From Strongylocentrotus droebachiensis (lineage: Eukaryota; Echinodermata; Echinoidea; Camarodonta; Strongylocentrotidae): a DNA stretch of 64,000 bases. Location of the stretch: contig JAVYIG010002120.1 in the NCBI GenBank assembly GCA_035222895.1, positions 206,120 through 270,119 on the forward strand, given 5' to 3'. The notes beneath the pieces are model-generated. The model was not told the origin of the DNA, ran no database searches, and saw only the letters and a list, made by a program, of their open reading frames with translations. Below are positions 13,791-26,000 of this stretch, piece after piece (within the stretch, counting starts at the first letter, position 1; every line of letters starts with the position of its first letter). A program made the position numbers and the translations under genes.

Positions 13791-14619
13791 TTGAGACCGA
13801 ACTACCTTTTACAACACGCCATGTCTCAAACCCCCCCCCCCCCCCCCTCCCCCCCAAAATGGGGTTTGCCCCCTAGGTATTTAAATTCTAGGCCTCTGAT
13901 TGATCAAATTTGCGAGCATGAAATTCACCACGGACTGCCGGGCGGTATGGTGAAAAATATTGACCAGGCATAGTTATGTCCTCGTACGCGCGCGCAGCTA
14001 TGGCAATTTAGATACGCGGGCACGCGGCTGGCACCATTTTATACATGTACACCGAATGAAATTTCAAAAGAGCGATCGATGAGAATTACGTTACCGTACC
14101 GTATTTCATCTGTCTTTGAACAAAAATTTGAGCTAACGAAGGATCCGGTATATAAAACAAATGTTGACTGTTTTTTTCGCGTCACGGTAACAAAACATGG
14201 CCCTCTGTGATCTCGCAACTGCGCTATGCAGCTGGAAAAAATGAATGAACTTATAACACGTTATTTTTTACTCGAAAAATGATTTGAGGCAAGTAGGACT
14301 TACACACGCATATATTGTTCATTATATTATTTAAAAAGAGGGAGGGGGAACAAAATAATAAACTATGATGTTGGAGTTTGCTGAGACAGTCGGATTGAAG
14401 CAGAAGCGTATTGGCAGAGTGAAAGGGTGAGGAGTACTGGCTTTCTTATCGGATTCGAGTCTTGTATTACAATTTGCATGTTTTTAATAGATTGTAAAGA
14501 CGCAAATGATCATTACCAATTAGAAGATTTATTGCTAGGACATATGAGATCTGTTTAAATAAAATGTTTATATTTAGTTGTTGTATGATTGTTGTTTAAT
14601 GAAATGAGCAGCAAAACGG

Positions 14620-16030
14620 TCAAATGTCTGCAACGTGGCAACTGAATACTCGTCACAACACTTCGCTTTCTTTCTCTCCCTCCTTTTCTTTCTTTCTACT
14701 TTCCCAACACGTTTCAACGCCTCTGTCTTTTCTGTCTATACAATATATAAATATATCCTTGTTCCCCCTTTTCTCCGCCCCTCCCCTCTTTCTCCCTTTC
14801 CAGCCCTCCCTCTCTTTTCTTTCTCTATCTCCTTCCCCTTCCTTCTTCTTTCTCTCCTTCCTCCCCATCTCTCGACCCCGCTCTCTCCCTCTTTCTCTCT
14901 CTCTTTCTGTTTTCACAATGTCCTTTCAATAATGATATTATACTCTCGTGTGATATGCGTTATAATCGAACTTTCCATCAGACCCTTTTGATCTTCGTCT
15001 ACCAATGCGCATTGATACTCCACTTGAATATACCCAAGTGTCAATTAATCATCTCAATAGCTCTTTCTACGGGCAGTTTTGCTCATTAAAAAAGATAATA
15101 TATATTAATGTTATTTTCGAACATCATCACGAGGTGAAATGTACTCGGACTCTTTACAAATGGAGAATTCCCTACAATATCTTTAACATGAAAAACATGG
15201 GATTTGTTTATTCACGTTAAGATACAGCTGCATGTACCTACATAAAAACGTAATACAAAAACACGTGTGAATATCGTTTAGTACAGTTAAGACACGAATG
15301 AGTTTTTCAATTATACATATACGTTACTTTACTGTTCTTCACAAAACATGTTTGACGAACGTGTTCCCCTTTGTCATAAACGTATTGATAATTAATGAAG
15401 ACATGCTATTTGTGAACTTACTAAACACATATAATTACAAATCTGGTTTATTTTGTCTAAGTGTTACAAAGTCATATAAAACATTCACAGGTCATTCAAC
15501 TATACAAAATAAAAAACGGTAATGTTAGATATACCTCATAGACAAGTTTTAGGCCCCGTAACTCTCTGTCATAGTTATTTGAATTTAGTTAAGAATTTGC
15601 TATTAAACAGGTTTTGTTTATGTTCTTCTTTTTTTTCTCATTTTTTTGTTATTGGAACGTCTCCTTTCTATCCTCGACTAGATGTTCAATACATTAGAGG
15701 CACATTAGAAATCATTTGCCTGAACTAGCCCCTTAAATCATGATAATTATGTTTACATTTAACAGCTAACTGTTTGTCCGCAGTTTTCAAAAACCTCAGA
15801 GTTTTTTGTTTGTCCCTGTGTAGCCTGAAAAGCGTTGAAGATACATTTTATGGATTAAAATTAAATTATCCAATCTGAGTTGTTGTGCATGAAGTAATAC
15901 TTTTTGTATATTTCCTACGTTTTATTTTTAGTCCTTTCTGCTACTACTCCTGTCGCTCAAGTTTTAATTACTTCTTGGTACACAAAACACACGTGACAAA
16001 GTAAGTATTCTCTAAAGTGCCATGTGAACA
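14620..16030. repeat. Segmental duplicon, copy 1 (pairs with 49140-51660)
   Basis: Collinear with 49140-51660. Shared blocks include the CT-rich tract, ATTGATACTCCACTTGAATA followed by CCCAAGTGTCAAT, CACAGGTCATTCAAC, and the 291-bp unit body. Together with P (18092-18496), the block 14620-18545 parallels 49140-55258, so it was copied from the 3' side of gene D. The MITE at 50257-50957 and the LINE at 52180-53500 are absent from this copy. Confidence 0.7.
14655..14920. repeat. CT-rich low-complexity tract
   Basis: Polypyrimidine DNA (TTTCT, CCCTC, CTCTCT). Long ORFs on both strands here are products of composition and are not genes. Confidence 0.85.
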
Positions 16031-16778
16031 AATAGAACAGTAGCCAAACGACATGAATAGCTCCTGATAAGAAATCAGAAAGTGAAAGTGTTGTTTCTGA
16101 ATAGCTTTAGGGTCCAGAGAATAAATAGATGCCGGATTTTCTTTTTCACTCCTCCTTATTGAGTAAGATTTATGGGCAACATATTTCCCTGTTTTCCCAT
16201 ATTTCCTACGTTTTATTTTTAGTCCTTTCTGCTACTACTCCTGTCGCTCAAGTTTTAATTACTTCTTGGTACACAAAACACACGTGACAAAGTAAGTATT
16301 CTCTAAAGTGCCATGTGAAAAAATAGAACAGTAGCCAAACGACATGAATAGCTCCTGATAAGAAATCAGAAAGTGAAAGTGTTGTTTCTGAATAGCTTTA
16401 GGGTCCAGAGAATAAATAGATGCCGGATTTTCTTTTTCACTCCTCCTTATTGAGTAAGATTTATGGGCAACATATTTCCCTGTTTTCCCATATTTCCTAC
16501 GTTTTATTTTTAGTCCTTTCTGCTACTACTCCTGTCGCTCAAGTTTTAATTACTTCTTGGTACACAAAACACACGTGACAAAGTAAGTATTCTCTAAAGT
16601 GCCATGTGAAAAAATAGAACAGTAGCCAAACGACATGAATAGCTCCTGATAAGAAATCAGAAAGTGAAAGTGTTGTTTCTGAATAGCTTTAGGGTCCAGA
16701 GAATAAATAGATGCCGGATTTTCTTTTTCACTCCTCCTTATTGAGTAAGATTTATGGGCAACATATTTCCCTGTTTCT
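15904..16778. repeat. Tandem repeat, 291 bp x 3
   Basis: TTTCCTACGTTTTATTTTTA recurs at 15911, 16202 and 16493, a period of exactly 291 bp. The three units are almost identical, which indicates a recent expansion. The duplicon partner has only one diverged unit (about 51418-51660). Each unit contains ACACACGTGACAAAGTAA. Confidence 0.93.
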
Positions 16779-16852
16779 ATGTAAACCTGTCATGCCTGTA
16801 GCCAACACAATATAGACGAATGTTTGTGTTTGTCAAAATTGTAGTGACAGAA

Positions 16853-17198
16853 AGTCAGGCGCGTACGCAGGGGGGGGGGGGTTAACCCCCCTCCCTTGAG
16901 TTTTTTGTATGCGTATGTTTTGTGTATGTTTTTTTTGACCCCCCCCCCTTTTTTGAGTTTTGATTTTTGTTTTAAAGTTTTTTTAAAATAAAAACAAACA
17001 AAATAAAACCAAAACAATCCTTATAGATGACCTAAAAAAGATAACCTTACCCCCCCCCCCCCCCAACGGAACAGAATGTCGATGGGTAAAATTTCAAATT
17101 TCGGGACCTCCCCCCCCAAAAAAAAATATTTAAAAAAAGAAAAAGAAAAAAAAGAAAAAGAAAAAGAAAAATAAATAAATAAATAAATAAATAAATAA

Positions 17199-17222
<24 letters not shown>
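16853..17222. repeat. Poly-G/poly-C element end plus AAAT and TA microsatellites
   Basis: Begins GGCGCGTACGCAGGGGGG, a terminus type that recurs in this window near 40362, 62273 and 63025. Blocks of poly-C, A-rich DNA, (AAAT)n and (TA)n follow. No coding capacity. Confidence 0.6.
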
Positions 17223-17229
<7 letters not shown>

Positions 17230-18091
17230 TAAGAATCATAACTTTCAAAACCGTGGGAAAACACAACAGTTTGTATGAGTGGCATACGAATATATCCTTC
17301 ATGAGCATGAAATATTCCAATTAATAAGAACATTATTCATACCCCTTGTTATTATGATGTTTTTGTGTGTCATAACTCAAGAGTGAAAGTCGGACTGGTT
17401 GCAATAGGTCCTTTGTGGTATACTTTTAAATGTAAGCTTTAACATGTCACATTATCAAGAAACATCAATCGAGACAAATCATGTTTTCAATTTTTTACAA
17501 AACTTGGTAAGGATATGGATAATTGAATTATTAATTGTACATTGCTTTGAAATGGTATTTTGAATTAATACGAACGGGTTTTTCAAGAGAACCGACAAAC
17601 AATTATTAATCAATTTAACACATCAATGTTTTTTGTTTTAAATTGGAGGTGTTGGAATGGACAATAAAAACTGTCGGTTTCACAGTTTACAAGAGAACTA
17701 ACTTTTATATGCACAAATTATACACAAAATCAAGCAATGCACGGCAATGAAACATTTATGTTGTGAATGAGGTAAAGAGAACAACAAAAAATATTTGGAT
17801 AAATATGCGTGGAGTTTCGGGTTTAGTATCTCTCAATCTTGAACCTGGCCTTTTCTGCCACACTCGCATGCTGGGGTTTTCCTTATATTAAGCCCCACAT
17901 CTGTACTTGTGAGATCTTTGCATCGTCATCTCCAGGGGACTTGGAATCATTGCTGAGGCGACCTTACAGTGCTCTACCGGGAACTTGTCCTGAATACGTA
18001 CGTCTCAACGGCGTGCGGCCGAGGTGTTGCTTGCCGGTTCTCTGTCTGTTGTGCATATTCCGCTTTGTAGCCGTAGGTCTCTGGACGACAG

Positions 18092-18496
18092 CTACTTTCT
18101 CAACCGTCGATAAAATACAACCATCGCTATTGCCAAGGCGCAGTTGATAAGGCAGGAGATTACAAGAAATGACACGAATGTGGTGTAATGCTGAGGCTTG
18201 CCTGTAAGTCAGATCCTGTAAGTAATTCAAAGGTTAAAGACGTATACGCTAATTTGGTGACTACCATGACTACTAAGTTCCCTCATTCCCAAAGACCATA
18301 AATGGGTTGACAATTGATACACTATCTTTAATTATTATTACCATACATTACTTTTCATAAGAAACATGTCTTATCACCGTAGATCTAAGCATGTAAACCA
18401 CTTGCATGTGGCGTGTTGAAAAGAAATCTCACCTACCATCATCGTTCTGCTTTGTTCCATCTGTAGTTTTTGACCGAAAGATGTTTGGAGACCTTA
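18092..18496 (-). pseudogene. P: orphan stalk and transmembrane exons of a D-type WSC receptor, tail truncated by a stop
   Basis: The stalk exon (18496-18437, 60 nt, phase 1-1) is intact and encodes 20 residues ending TTDGTKQNDDG like the gene D stalk, with AG acceptor and GTAGGT donor. The next exon (18201-18092) uses acceptor CTTACAG and encodes GKPQHYTTF, a hydrophobic transmembrane helix, then YRRLRK and TAG. In gene D the same lysine codon is followed by GTG, so the cytoplasmic tail is lost here. Diverged tail sequence continues to about 17830 out of frame. No WSC or signal exon is found between here and gene A. It may be a dead partial copy, or alternative 3' exons that an upstream WSC exon could use, since the phase matches. 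Intact splice sites keep the second option open. Confidence 0.7.
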
Positions 18497-18544
18497 CTGC
18501 AAGACAGAAAAGGTCACTATGCACTTAATAGGATGTATGATTTA

Positions 18545-18905
18545 TAAGAACAATTTAAAAATTTAAACAAATGAGGTAATAACCATTAAACAGCTCTGTT
18601 TAAAATTTAAGCAACTCCTTTTAAACAACCCAGTTGTGCAGTAATATTGAATAAACAACAGTTGCTTAGTAATTTAAACATAATGGTTTAACATTTACAC
18701 AACTTGCTTTAAACAACCGAGTTGTGCAATTTTATTACTAAACAACTGTTGTTTAAAAGTTTTTCTAATTTAAACAACTAAGTGTTCAAAACGTAAAAAA
18801 CCTTAAGTTGTTTAATTTTTAAACAACAGTTGAGCGATTCACGGGTTAACTTGGGGTTGTTTAAAATTTTAAACAACTTGTTTAATTTTTTTCTAACAGT
18901 GTACA
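18545..18905. repeat. Cluster of inverted TTTAAACAAC repeats
   Basis: About 360 bp in which TTTAAACAAC and GTTGTTTAAA alternate many times, ending TTTCTAACAGTGTACAGTG. It begins where homology to the gene D intron stops, so it probably marks the duplication breakpoint or a later MITE insertion. Confidence 0.65.
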
Positions 18906-20025
18906 GTGCAACATTTCCGTTAAAACCTTTGTCTGGACTAAATCATTGCATTAGACCACAACTACAACTAAATTAGTATTATAAATTAGTTCCACAAACT
19001 CGATATTGCTCGAGGTCTATTATCAGTGACATTTATCAGCGTACTAATTACTGGTTGCAAAATTTCTTTGTCTTTTGGTTTCGTATTTCCAATCTGTCAT
19101 TTTGGTTTAAGTTGAAGACTTTTCAATAAAAAGACATGTAACCATAGGTTGTAGTAGCTCCCTTGTTCACATTTTCATTTCTTCTGCATTTGTCCCCTAG
19201 ACCTGATAATGCACTTTGCCCAAGCATCACACTTCTCACTTTCTATCTTACATTTACACTTTGTATATTTTCCTATATATTGTTCCCTGTGCCTGTATCA
19301 AAACGTATGAGACTAAATGAATAAATTGTGTACATAAAAACAATGACATATAAAGTAAACAACATGGTCAGCGTTACATTGTATGGTTGTTGAATCAATA
19401 TTGATTATTACAATATTTAAACATACATTCTACATTATTTGACATTATCACTCCATGTAACAAAGTCATAGTGACGCCGTGCGTGACAGTCAACAAGAAC
19501 GAAAAGAAAGTTGTAACTTTAGTGGTGTCACGTATTTGAATCAAGCATGTTTATAGGAAAGAGGCTCTTTGTTTGGGGAGGGGGTAGATGCATGCTTGTT
19601 GACATTTTCAAGACATTGTAAGGCCAATGGTGAAGTGGATCATGTTTTCATGTCTGATCTTTCGGGGATTAAGTGACGTAAACATAATATGAAAATAGTA
19701 ATGTTTGGCTGTAATCTCCGTAACTAGTGATGGATATTGTTTTTCTTCATATGTAAAAATATAAGAAAAAGACACTCATCTTTCGACATCAGTTATTTTT
19801 GTGTATGCGGATTAGATCGAGTTTAATATCCACATTCAACATCGTAAAATCCGATTCACTCGGTATTTATAGTGTTTGAATACTATGTGTATTCAGTTAA
19901 ATGTGCAAGCACAATGATTATTATAGGATTTGAGTGATTCCATTTTCATGCAATATGATGCAACATAATAATGTTAACATAAATAACTTTTCGTATAAAT
20001 GCAGCTATGTGTGATATCAAATATA
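18906..20025. other. 3' flank of gene A
   Basis: No gene seen. A possible poly(A) signal ATTAAA reads on the minus strand at 19827-19822, about 200 nt after the gene A stop. Confidence 0.35.
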
Positions 20026-23000
20026 TCAGTTCTCCTCTATCTGAATGTAACTGCCATCCTCCCTGTTATCCTCTTCGAAGGATATTTCTGAACCTCGATT
20101 TACCGAACGGCGTAAACGCTTTGAATAGTACACGTTAGGGGCTGCAGGGTCCGTTGAAAGCCCCAAGTCATCTCGATGAACAGGTCCATATAGGTGTGCA
20201 TAGAGAGATTTGGTGTCAGATCTTCTTGAAGACCCACTTTCACACTGGTGAACTGAGCTAGGTATACGGGAAGAATAATAAACTTTACTCTTAGGGGTTG
20301 GTGAAGTCTCTGTTTTCCCTTTGGCTTGCCATTTCGGTAAACGCGAAGAGTAATACACCTTTGGTCCTGGACTTGGCAAGCCTTGAAAATCAGATTCAAC
20401 AATCAGGTACCCATCGTCACCTACTCTGCTCGCCCTAACTGGATCTTTGGTTTTACGTTGGGTTATCTCAGGGTATTTGTACTCGTTGTACTCGTCAGAT
20501 GATCTGTTCCTTGAAGGAACCTCCTGGCCCAAGACCAGATACTCGTGGGCTAGTACAGTACCTGTTGTATGTACATGTACAAAGCTTTCGCCTAGGCCAG
20601 TCTCTTCGTAGATGCCATCCTTCACTTCTGTACCTGACGACGTCGTTGCTGCTGTATCTGGTTGAGGAATGTTTGGAAGCCTTGGCATTCCATTTAGTGG
20701 CTGGTATTGCGTTACTGTTGCAACTCGATCATCTCTGTCTTGAATACGTTTATCTTGTGGGTCATTGTGAGGGCGCTCTTCGTTTACTTGGGATGAAGCA
20801 CGAGCACGCCGTCTACGGGAATGTTTGCGAGGTGAGTTGACCACCCGAGAAGGGGGGGAAAAAGGGGGAAGCGTTATGGGTCTAGTTTGCAAAACAGGTG
20901 GTATAATTCATTTTTGTAATAATTGACAAGATCGAATCCCTAACAGTTAAATGTATTAAATAAGAACTTCAATTTTGAATGTAAATACTGTAGCCACTTG
21001 CTTGATTTACGACGTGTAGGCAAATACCCTATTATATACATGCCATATCATGCACATTGTAACGTATATGATTAGTAATTGATGCCTGTGTGATCTCCAC
21101 CCCATTTTAGTACAAACTTGTGTGAAACCATCAACCTTGACAACTTGGCAAGTATGACGTGACACTTCAGTTCTCTCGGGTATATCCCATATAAATCATT
21201 TCCGCATGACGTAATTAGTGGTAATCGCTCATCCTAATGTTTGCACATTTAAAAAGGCTATTGGAATTTCCTTATGTTGATTTTGTTTAAGTCTTTACGG
21301 TCGTGTAAGTAGTAGAAATACCTTAAACAAGCGAAGAGGATGATTAGGATGACGGCTGAACCAATCCCAGCAGCAATATAAATGTCGACAAAAACAGATG
21401 GTTCTACTGCCCCTCCCGGTGCTTACGGAAGAAGAGATGAAGCAAAAACAAACACAAAATTGTTTGAGAATTTATTTTATATATTTTCATTGTCCACAGT
21501 CTATTTGGAAGGAACCAATTGATGCATTACTTATTGAATAAAGGCAATTGTTTTTAATAATTTGATATTGGAATGACAGTATTCCAGAAGAGGTCAGCAA
21601 TGATAGGTTTTCAGGAAAAACACATTTACCCTCAAGCCCCTAATAAGAAATTTGGAATGCCTAACAAAAAAATACTAAAATATTTATATGTAGCAGCGAA
21701 ATGGGTTCATGCAGAATTTCAGAACTAAGTGGTTTTCTCTCTATGAGTGAACATTGAAGGCCTTAATGTGTACACCAACAATGGGGTGAATCTTTAAGTA
21801 GTGCCGGCTGCAAAATTCACATTTGAACAGAAAATGACCTGTATCAAACATTAATATTTCTCACTTAACGCTTTTCGATAAAATTATTGTATGATGCAAA
21901 AACAAAGAATAAGGCGCTCACATACCATCAGTCGCACCAGTTGTATTTTCACTGCACTTCCTGTTCGATGTCGTCACCGATTTAACTAGGACGAGAAAAC
22001 AATAAAAGTGATGCGAGAAAAGTGTTAAATATCCATGTACATTTTGATTTCACCGAACATATCTCTTTTTTGTTCTTTTGCTTTGTTTTTATTTATAATT
22101 GGGTGAATCTTTGTTCTTTGTTCATATTCCCTCCGTGTATGTGAAAGTTGTACATGCCCTATATCGCATGTACTACGTGAATTGTATTGCTTGTCTTTGT
22201 TCTCTCTATATAAATACATGTGTATACATACATTTGAAATATTTAAGAATTGAGATTTGTCCTGTTAATGTAAATAAGGAATACATTGATCAATTAACAA
22301 TCAACAAAAGAAAGTCGGAGAGAACAAGTAATGTATAGGTAAAAGCATGCAACAAAAAGGGAGTTGCAGTGATTTTAGAGCAGGAATGCTGTGGGTAGAA
22401 AAATATGATGATTACATTTTGGATCATTTTTTACTATAACAAATCTCTCATTAAAAAAGAAATGCAAACATGAATGAATATAATAACTGAAAAGGATGAA
22501 TGAATACATGAACAACAAAAATGATGATTCGTTAATTATATCAAACTCATTCAATGATTACACAGATAATACCAATAATAGGAATTCCCCTGTCAATAAT
22601 GGTTGGATATAGATATTGAATGTATCGGATATGTGTACAATTTTCATAAGCGTACCTCTAATTATTGTCATTATAATGATTAAAATAATATTGATATAAA
22701 GCATAATAATAATTATGGTAATTATAATAGTTATACTACTAATGATAATAACAACAATATGAATATTAATTATAAGAATATCAATGAGATTGAAAATACT
22801 AGTAATATTAATAATAACAACATTAACAATAACAACAGCAATATATAATTATAACGTTAGTAATTGGTAGTAATAAGTTATCATCAATATTATTTCCGCT
22901 ACTACGACCTCTACTACTACTACTAATCACAATGATAATAATAATAATAGTTCGTTCTTTTATAGCGCATTTCAGGACCAAGGCCCTCTCAAAGCGTTTT

Positions 23001-26000
23001 ACAATGTGCAATGTACGTTTAAATAATAATTACTCGAAATATTCATCAAAAAGGTGAGTTTTCAGCGCTCTCTTAAATTATAATGATAATACTTATTATT
23101 CGTATAATTATTTTTAGTAGTAGTAGAAGTATTAGTAGTATCATTGTTATTAGTAGTAGTAGGAGTAGTAGTATTAGTAGTAGGAGTAGTGGTATTATTA
23201 GCCTAAATAGTAGTAGTAGTATTAACACTATAATCATTGTTATTATTATTAGTAGTAGTAGAAATAGCAGAAGTAATATTAGTAGTAGTCGTATTACTAG
23301 TAGTAGATGTATTATTTGAATAATTTCTACTATTATTAATATTGTCATTGCTATCATGATATTACTATTATTACTTTTTAGTATTATTATAAAAATAATT
23401 GTGTTAATGTTATCCTTAAATTACTACCAACAAACACTATTGCTGAAGTATATTAAATTAGAAAATGCATAGTTCTTACAATTGATTTTTACATCCATTC
23501 ATCATCTGATGACCGGTTGATAGGCCGTTCTAGATTATTAATAAATCCCGATATTACATTCACATTTTGTGTTTATTCTCAAAGTGAGCAAAGCTGATGT
23601 TATTCTCATGACGTCAGTCAATCTTCTATCTACTTATTTCATAAAACTCTTAAAATATTTACATTCAATCAGCATGTCAGAATGGAAGGCTTACCAATAT
23701 AAAATGACGCACCAATATAACCACCGCAGAACATGTTCGAGTGATTTTTGCACGGTAAGCCACATAAATCTTGGGTAGGCGGCGACTGCAGCTTGGTAGG
23801 ACATATCTGCTCACAGGAGCAAGCACACTCTGTTCTGTTGTACAGTACAGCGACTCTGAATCCACTTTCTTTACATTCTGCCGTGCAAGAGTCTGGTGTT
23901 GTTGATTCTAAGAAGGCTTCATAAAAGCCTATTTTCAAGCATTCTTGATGATAGCAACCGATGTAATCACCATCTGAAAGATAGGTACAACATTGAAATG
24001 AAGAATGGCCATGTTGTTGTAATTAATGTATGCTGATAGTGATGAAGATGATAGTGACGTACCGTGTTCGGATGGGTTTTAGTTTGAGTTTGAGTTAGAG
24101 TTGAGTTTATTACTAACAAAAATAATAACAAGTTAAACATAATACATCCATCATAATTACAAAACATATACAAATATGACTCACGATAAATAACATTACA
24201 CATGAATAAGAAAAACATTGTTTTTACAAAGCATGTTATATACAATTGAAATAATAGATTAGGTGTACACTTTTGGTTTTAAAGGGGGTACAAGAATTAG
24301 GCACAAGTAATGGTCGATTCTGGTTCCCTGTCTTTAGGAAGATGTTGTGTACAACTGTTTACTATACCATATTACATATATGTACATTAATTATAAACTA
24401 TATAATAAAATTAAACAAGGAAATAGAATAGTCATTTCGAAATATGCGTTACTTTAATATATACATGTAATATAAAGTCAAATGTATGTCGACTTCCGTA
24501 TCAGAACAAAAAAAAGTAATTATTATCTATTGTGATTATCTTTTTAGAAATTCTCTAATCTGAGATTTCTTTTTGCCATTTTAAGAAGTCTTAACTTTTG
24601 TTTAAGTCAAAGTATTTAAATGTTTAATTAACTCCTTCCGAAAAGCATTTTCTAGATCTCATTGCTCTTAAATCATATTGTATAGTGAGTGAGTATTCCA
24701 TATTTACACGCCCATAAATGATATTGAAAATTGACCACGTGTGGTTTTGCGTTTAGGCCGATACAGTTGTCCATGTTCTTTGCCCCTTGTGCCATATCTG
24801 ATAAACCACTTATAATGACTCTTTATCACAAGTTATTGAGTTCGTTTTCCTGCCAGGGCACTCGCGTCCTTTGACAGGACATTACGTCTACATTGCTACA
24901 CTCAACCCAGGTGTTGTTAGTGCGGAAGAATACGATGTATTTCCTTGTACGCACTTAGCACATCGGTTGCAGGGCCTAACAGCCGGCATAACATCCAACG
25001 TACTTTTTTACCGCAGAATGTGATGTGCACTGCATGAAGAAGATAAGGATGATGCTAAAATAACACCATATTATGCAAGGGTGTCGATTTGTATCCGTGG
25101 TTGGGGGGGGGGGATGATAGGTGCCAAAATATTTTCGGCAATGGATCAAAGCAATCAAGAGGTAAAAGCTTGTGGCAGGTTGCACCCCTCCCCAAGGGCG
25201 TAGCCAGGAGAGTAACAGAGCGCGCGAAGCGCGCTCCCTAGAGGGTTGGGTGCAGGGAGGGCCCTCCCCCGCGAAGCGCGGAAGCTTTGACGTTCCATTA
25301 ACTTATTAGAGAAAGAAGACGATTCGTTGGACCGTTCTCGACTCTTAATCCTTGTTTGAATCAAGTTCCCCTTCCTCCGCGCGTAGCGCGGAAGCTCTGT
25401 CGATTCATTAGATTATTAAAGAAAGAAGGCGATTCGATGTACCATCCTTAATCCTTAATGTTTGAATCAAGTTCCCCTTCGTCCGCGCGTAGCGCGGAAG
25501 CTCTGACGTTTCATTATATTATTGAAGAAAGAAGACGATTTCATGTACCATTCTCGACTCTTAATCCTTAATGTTTTAATCAAGCTCCACTTCCTCCGCA
25601 CGTAGCGCGGAAGCTCTGACGTTTCATTTGATTATTAAAGAAAGAAGACGATTCGATGTACCATTCTCGACTGTTAATCCTTGTCTTAATTCATTGTCCC
25701 CCCTCCCGCGCGAAGCGCGGAAGCTTTGACGTTTCATTAAATGATTACAGAAAGAAGACGATTCGTTGTATCGTGTCCTTGTCTGAATTCAGTTTTTCCC
25801 CTCCCGCGCGAAGCTTGGAAGCTTTGACGTTTCATTAAATTATTAGAAAAAAAAAGATGATTCGTTGTATCGTGTTCTTTGACGTTTCATTTAATTATAA
25901 CTCTTAATCATAGTCTGAATCCAGTTGCCCCCCTCCCGCGCGAAGCGCGGAAGCTTTGCCGTTTCACTTAATTATTAGAGAAAGAAGACGATTCATTGTG

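Larger units (their letters stand above)
3060..13835. mobile_element. Composite of two long-inverted-repeat elements inside an outer inverted repeat
   Basis: Bases 3061-3105 (GAGACATGGAATGTTGTAAA) match, in inverted orientation, bases 13795-13830 (TTTTACAACACGCCATGTCTC). Between these outer ends sit two back-to-back elements (3112-8523 and 8525-13790), each flanked by its own ~1-kb inverted arms. The order is therefore a-b-loop-b'-c-loop-c'-a'. This suggests a fold-back type element or sequential insertions. No transposase was recognised inside. Confidence 0.6.

Noticed and set aside
14624-14991. Long ORFs on both strands in CT-rich DNA
   Set aside because: Only Ser/Leu/Phe/Pro or Lys/Glu/Arg from pyrimidine/purine tracts; no start context, domains or splice signals.
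20499-20840. Plus-strand ORF opposite the gene A tail
   Set aside because: Shadow of the real minus-strand tail exon.
23073-23357. Poly-Ile/Leu and poly-Ser ORFs
   Set aside because: Translation of a TAG/TAA microsatellite in an intron of gene A.
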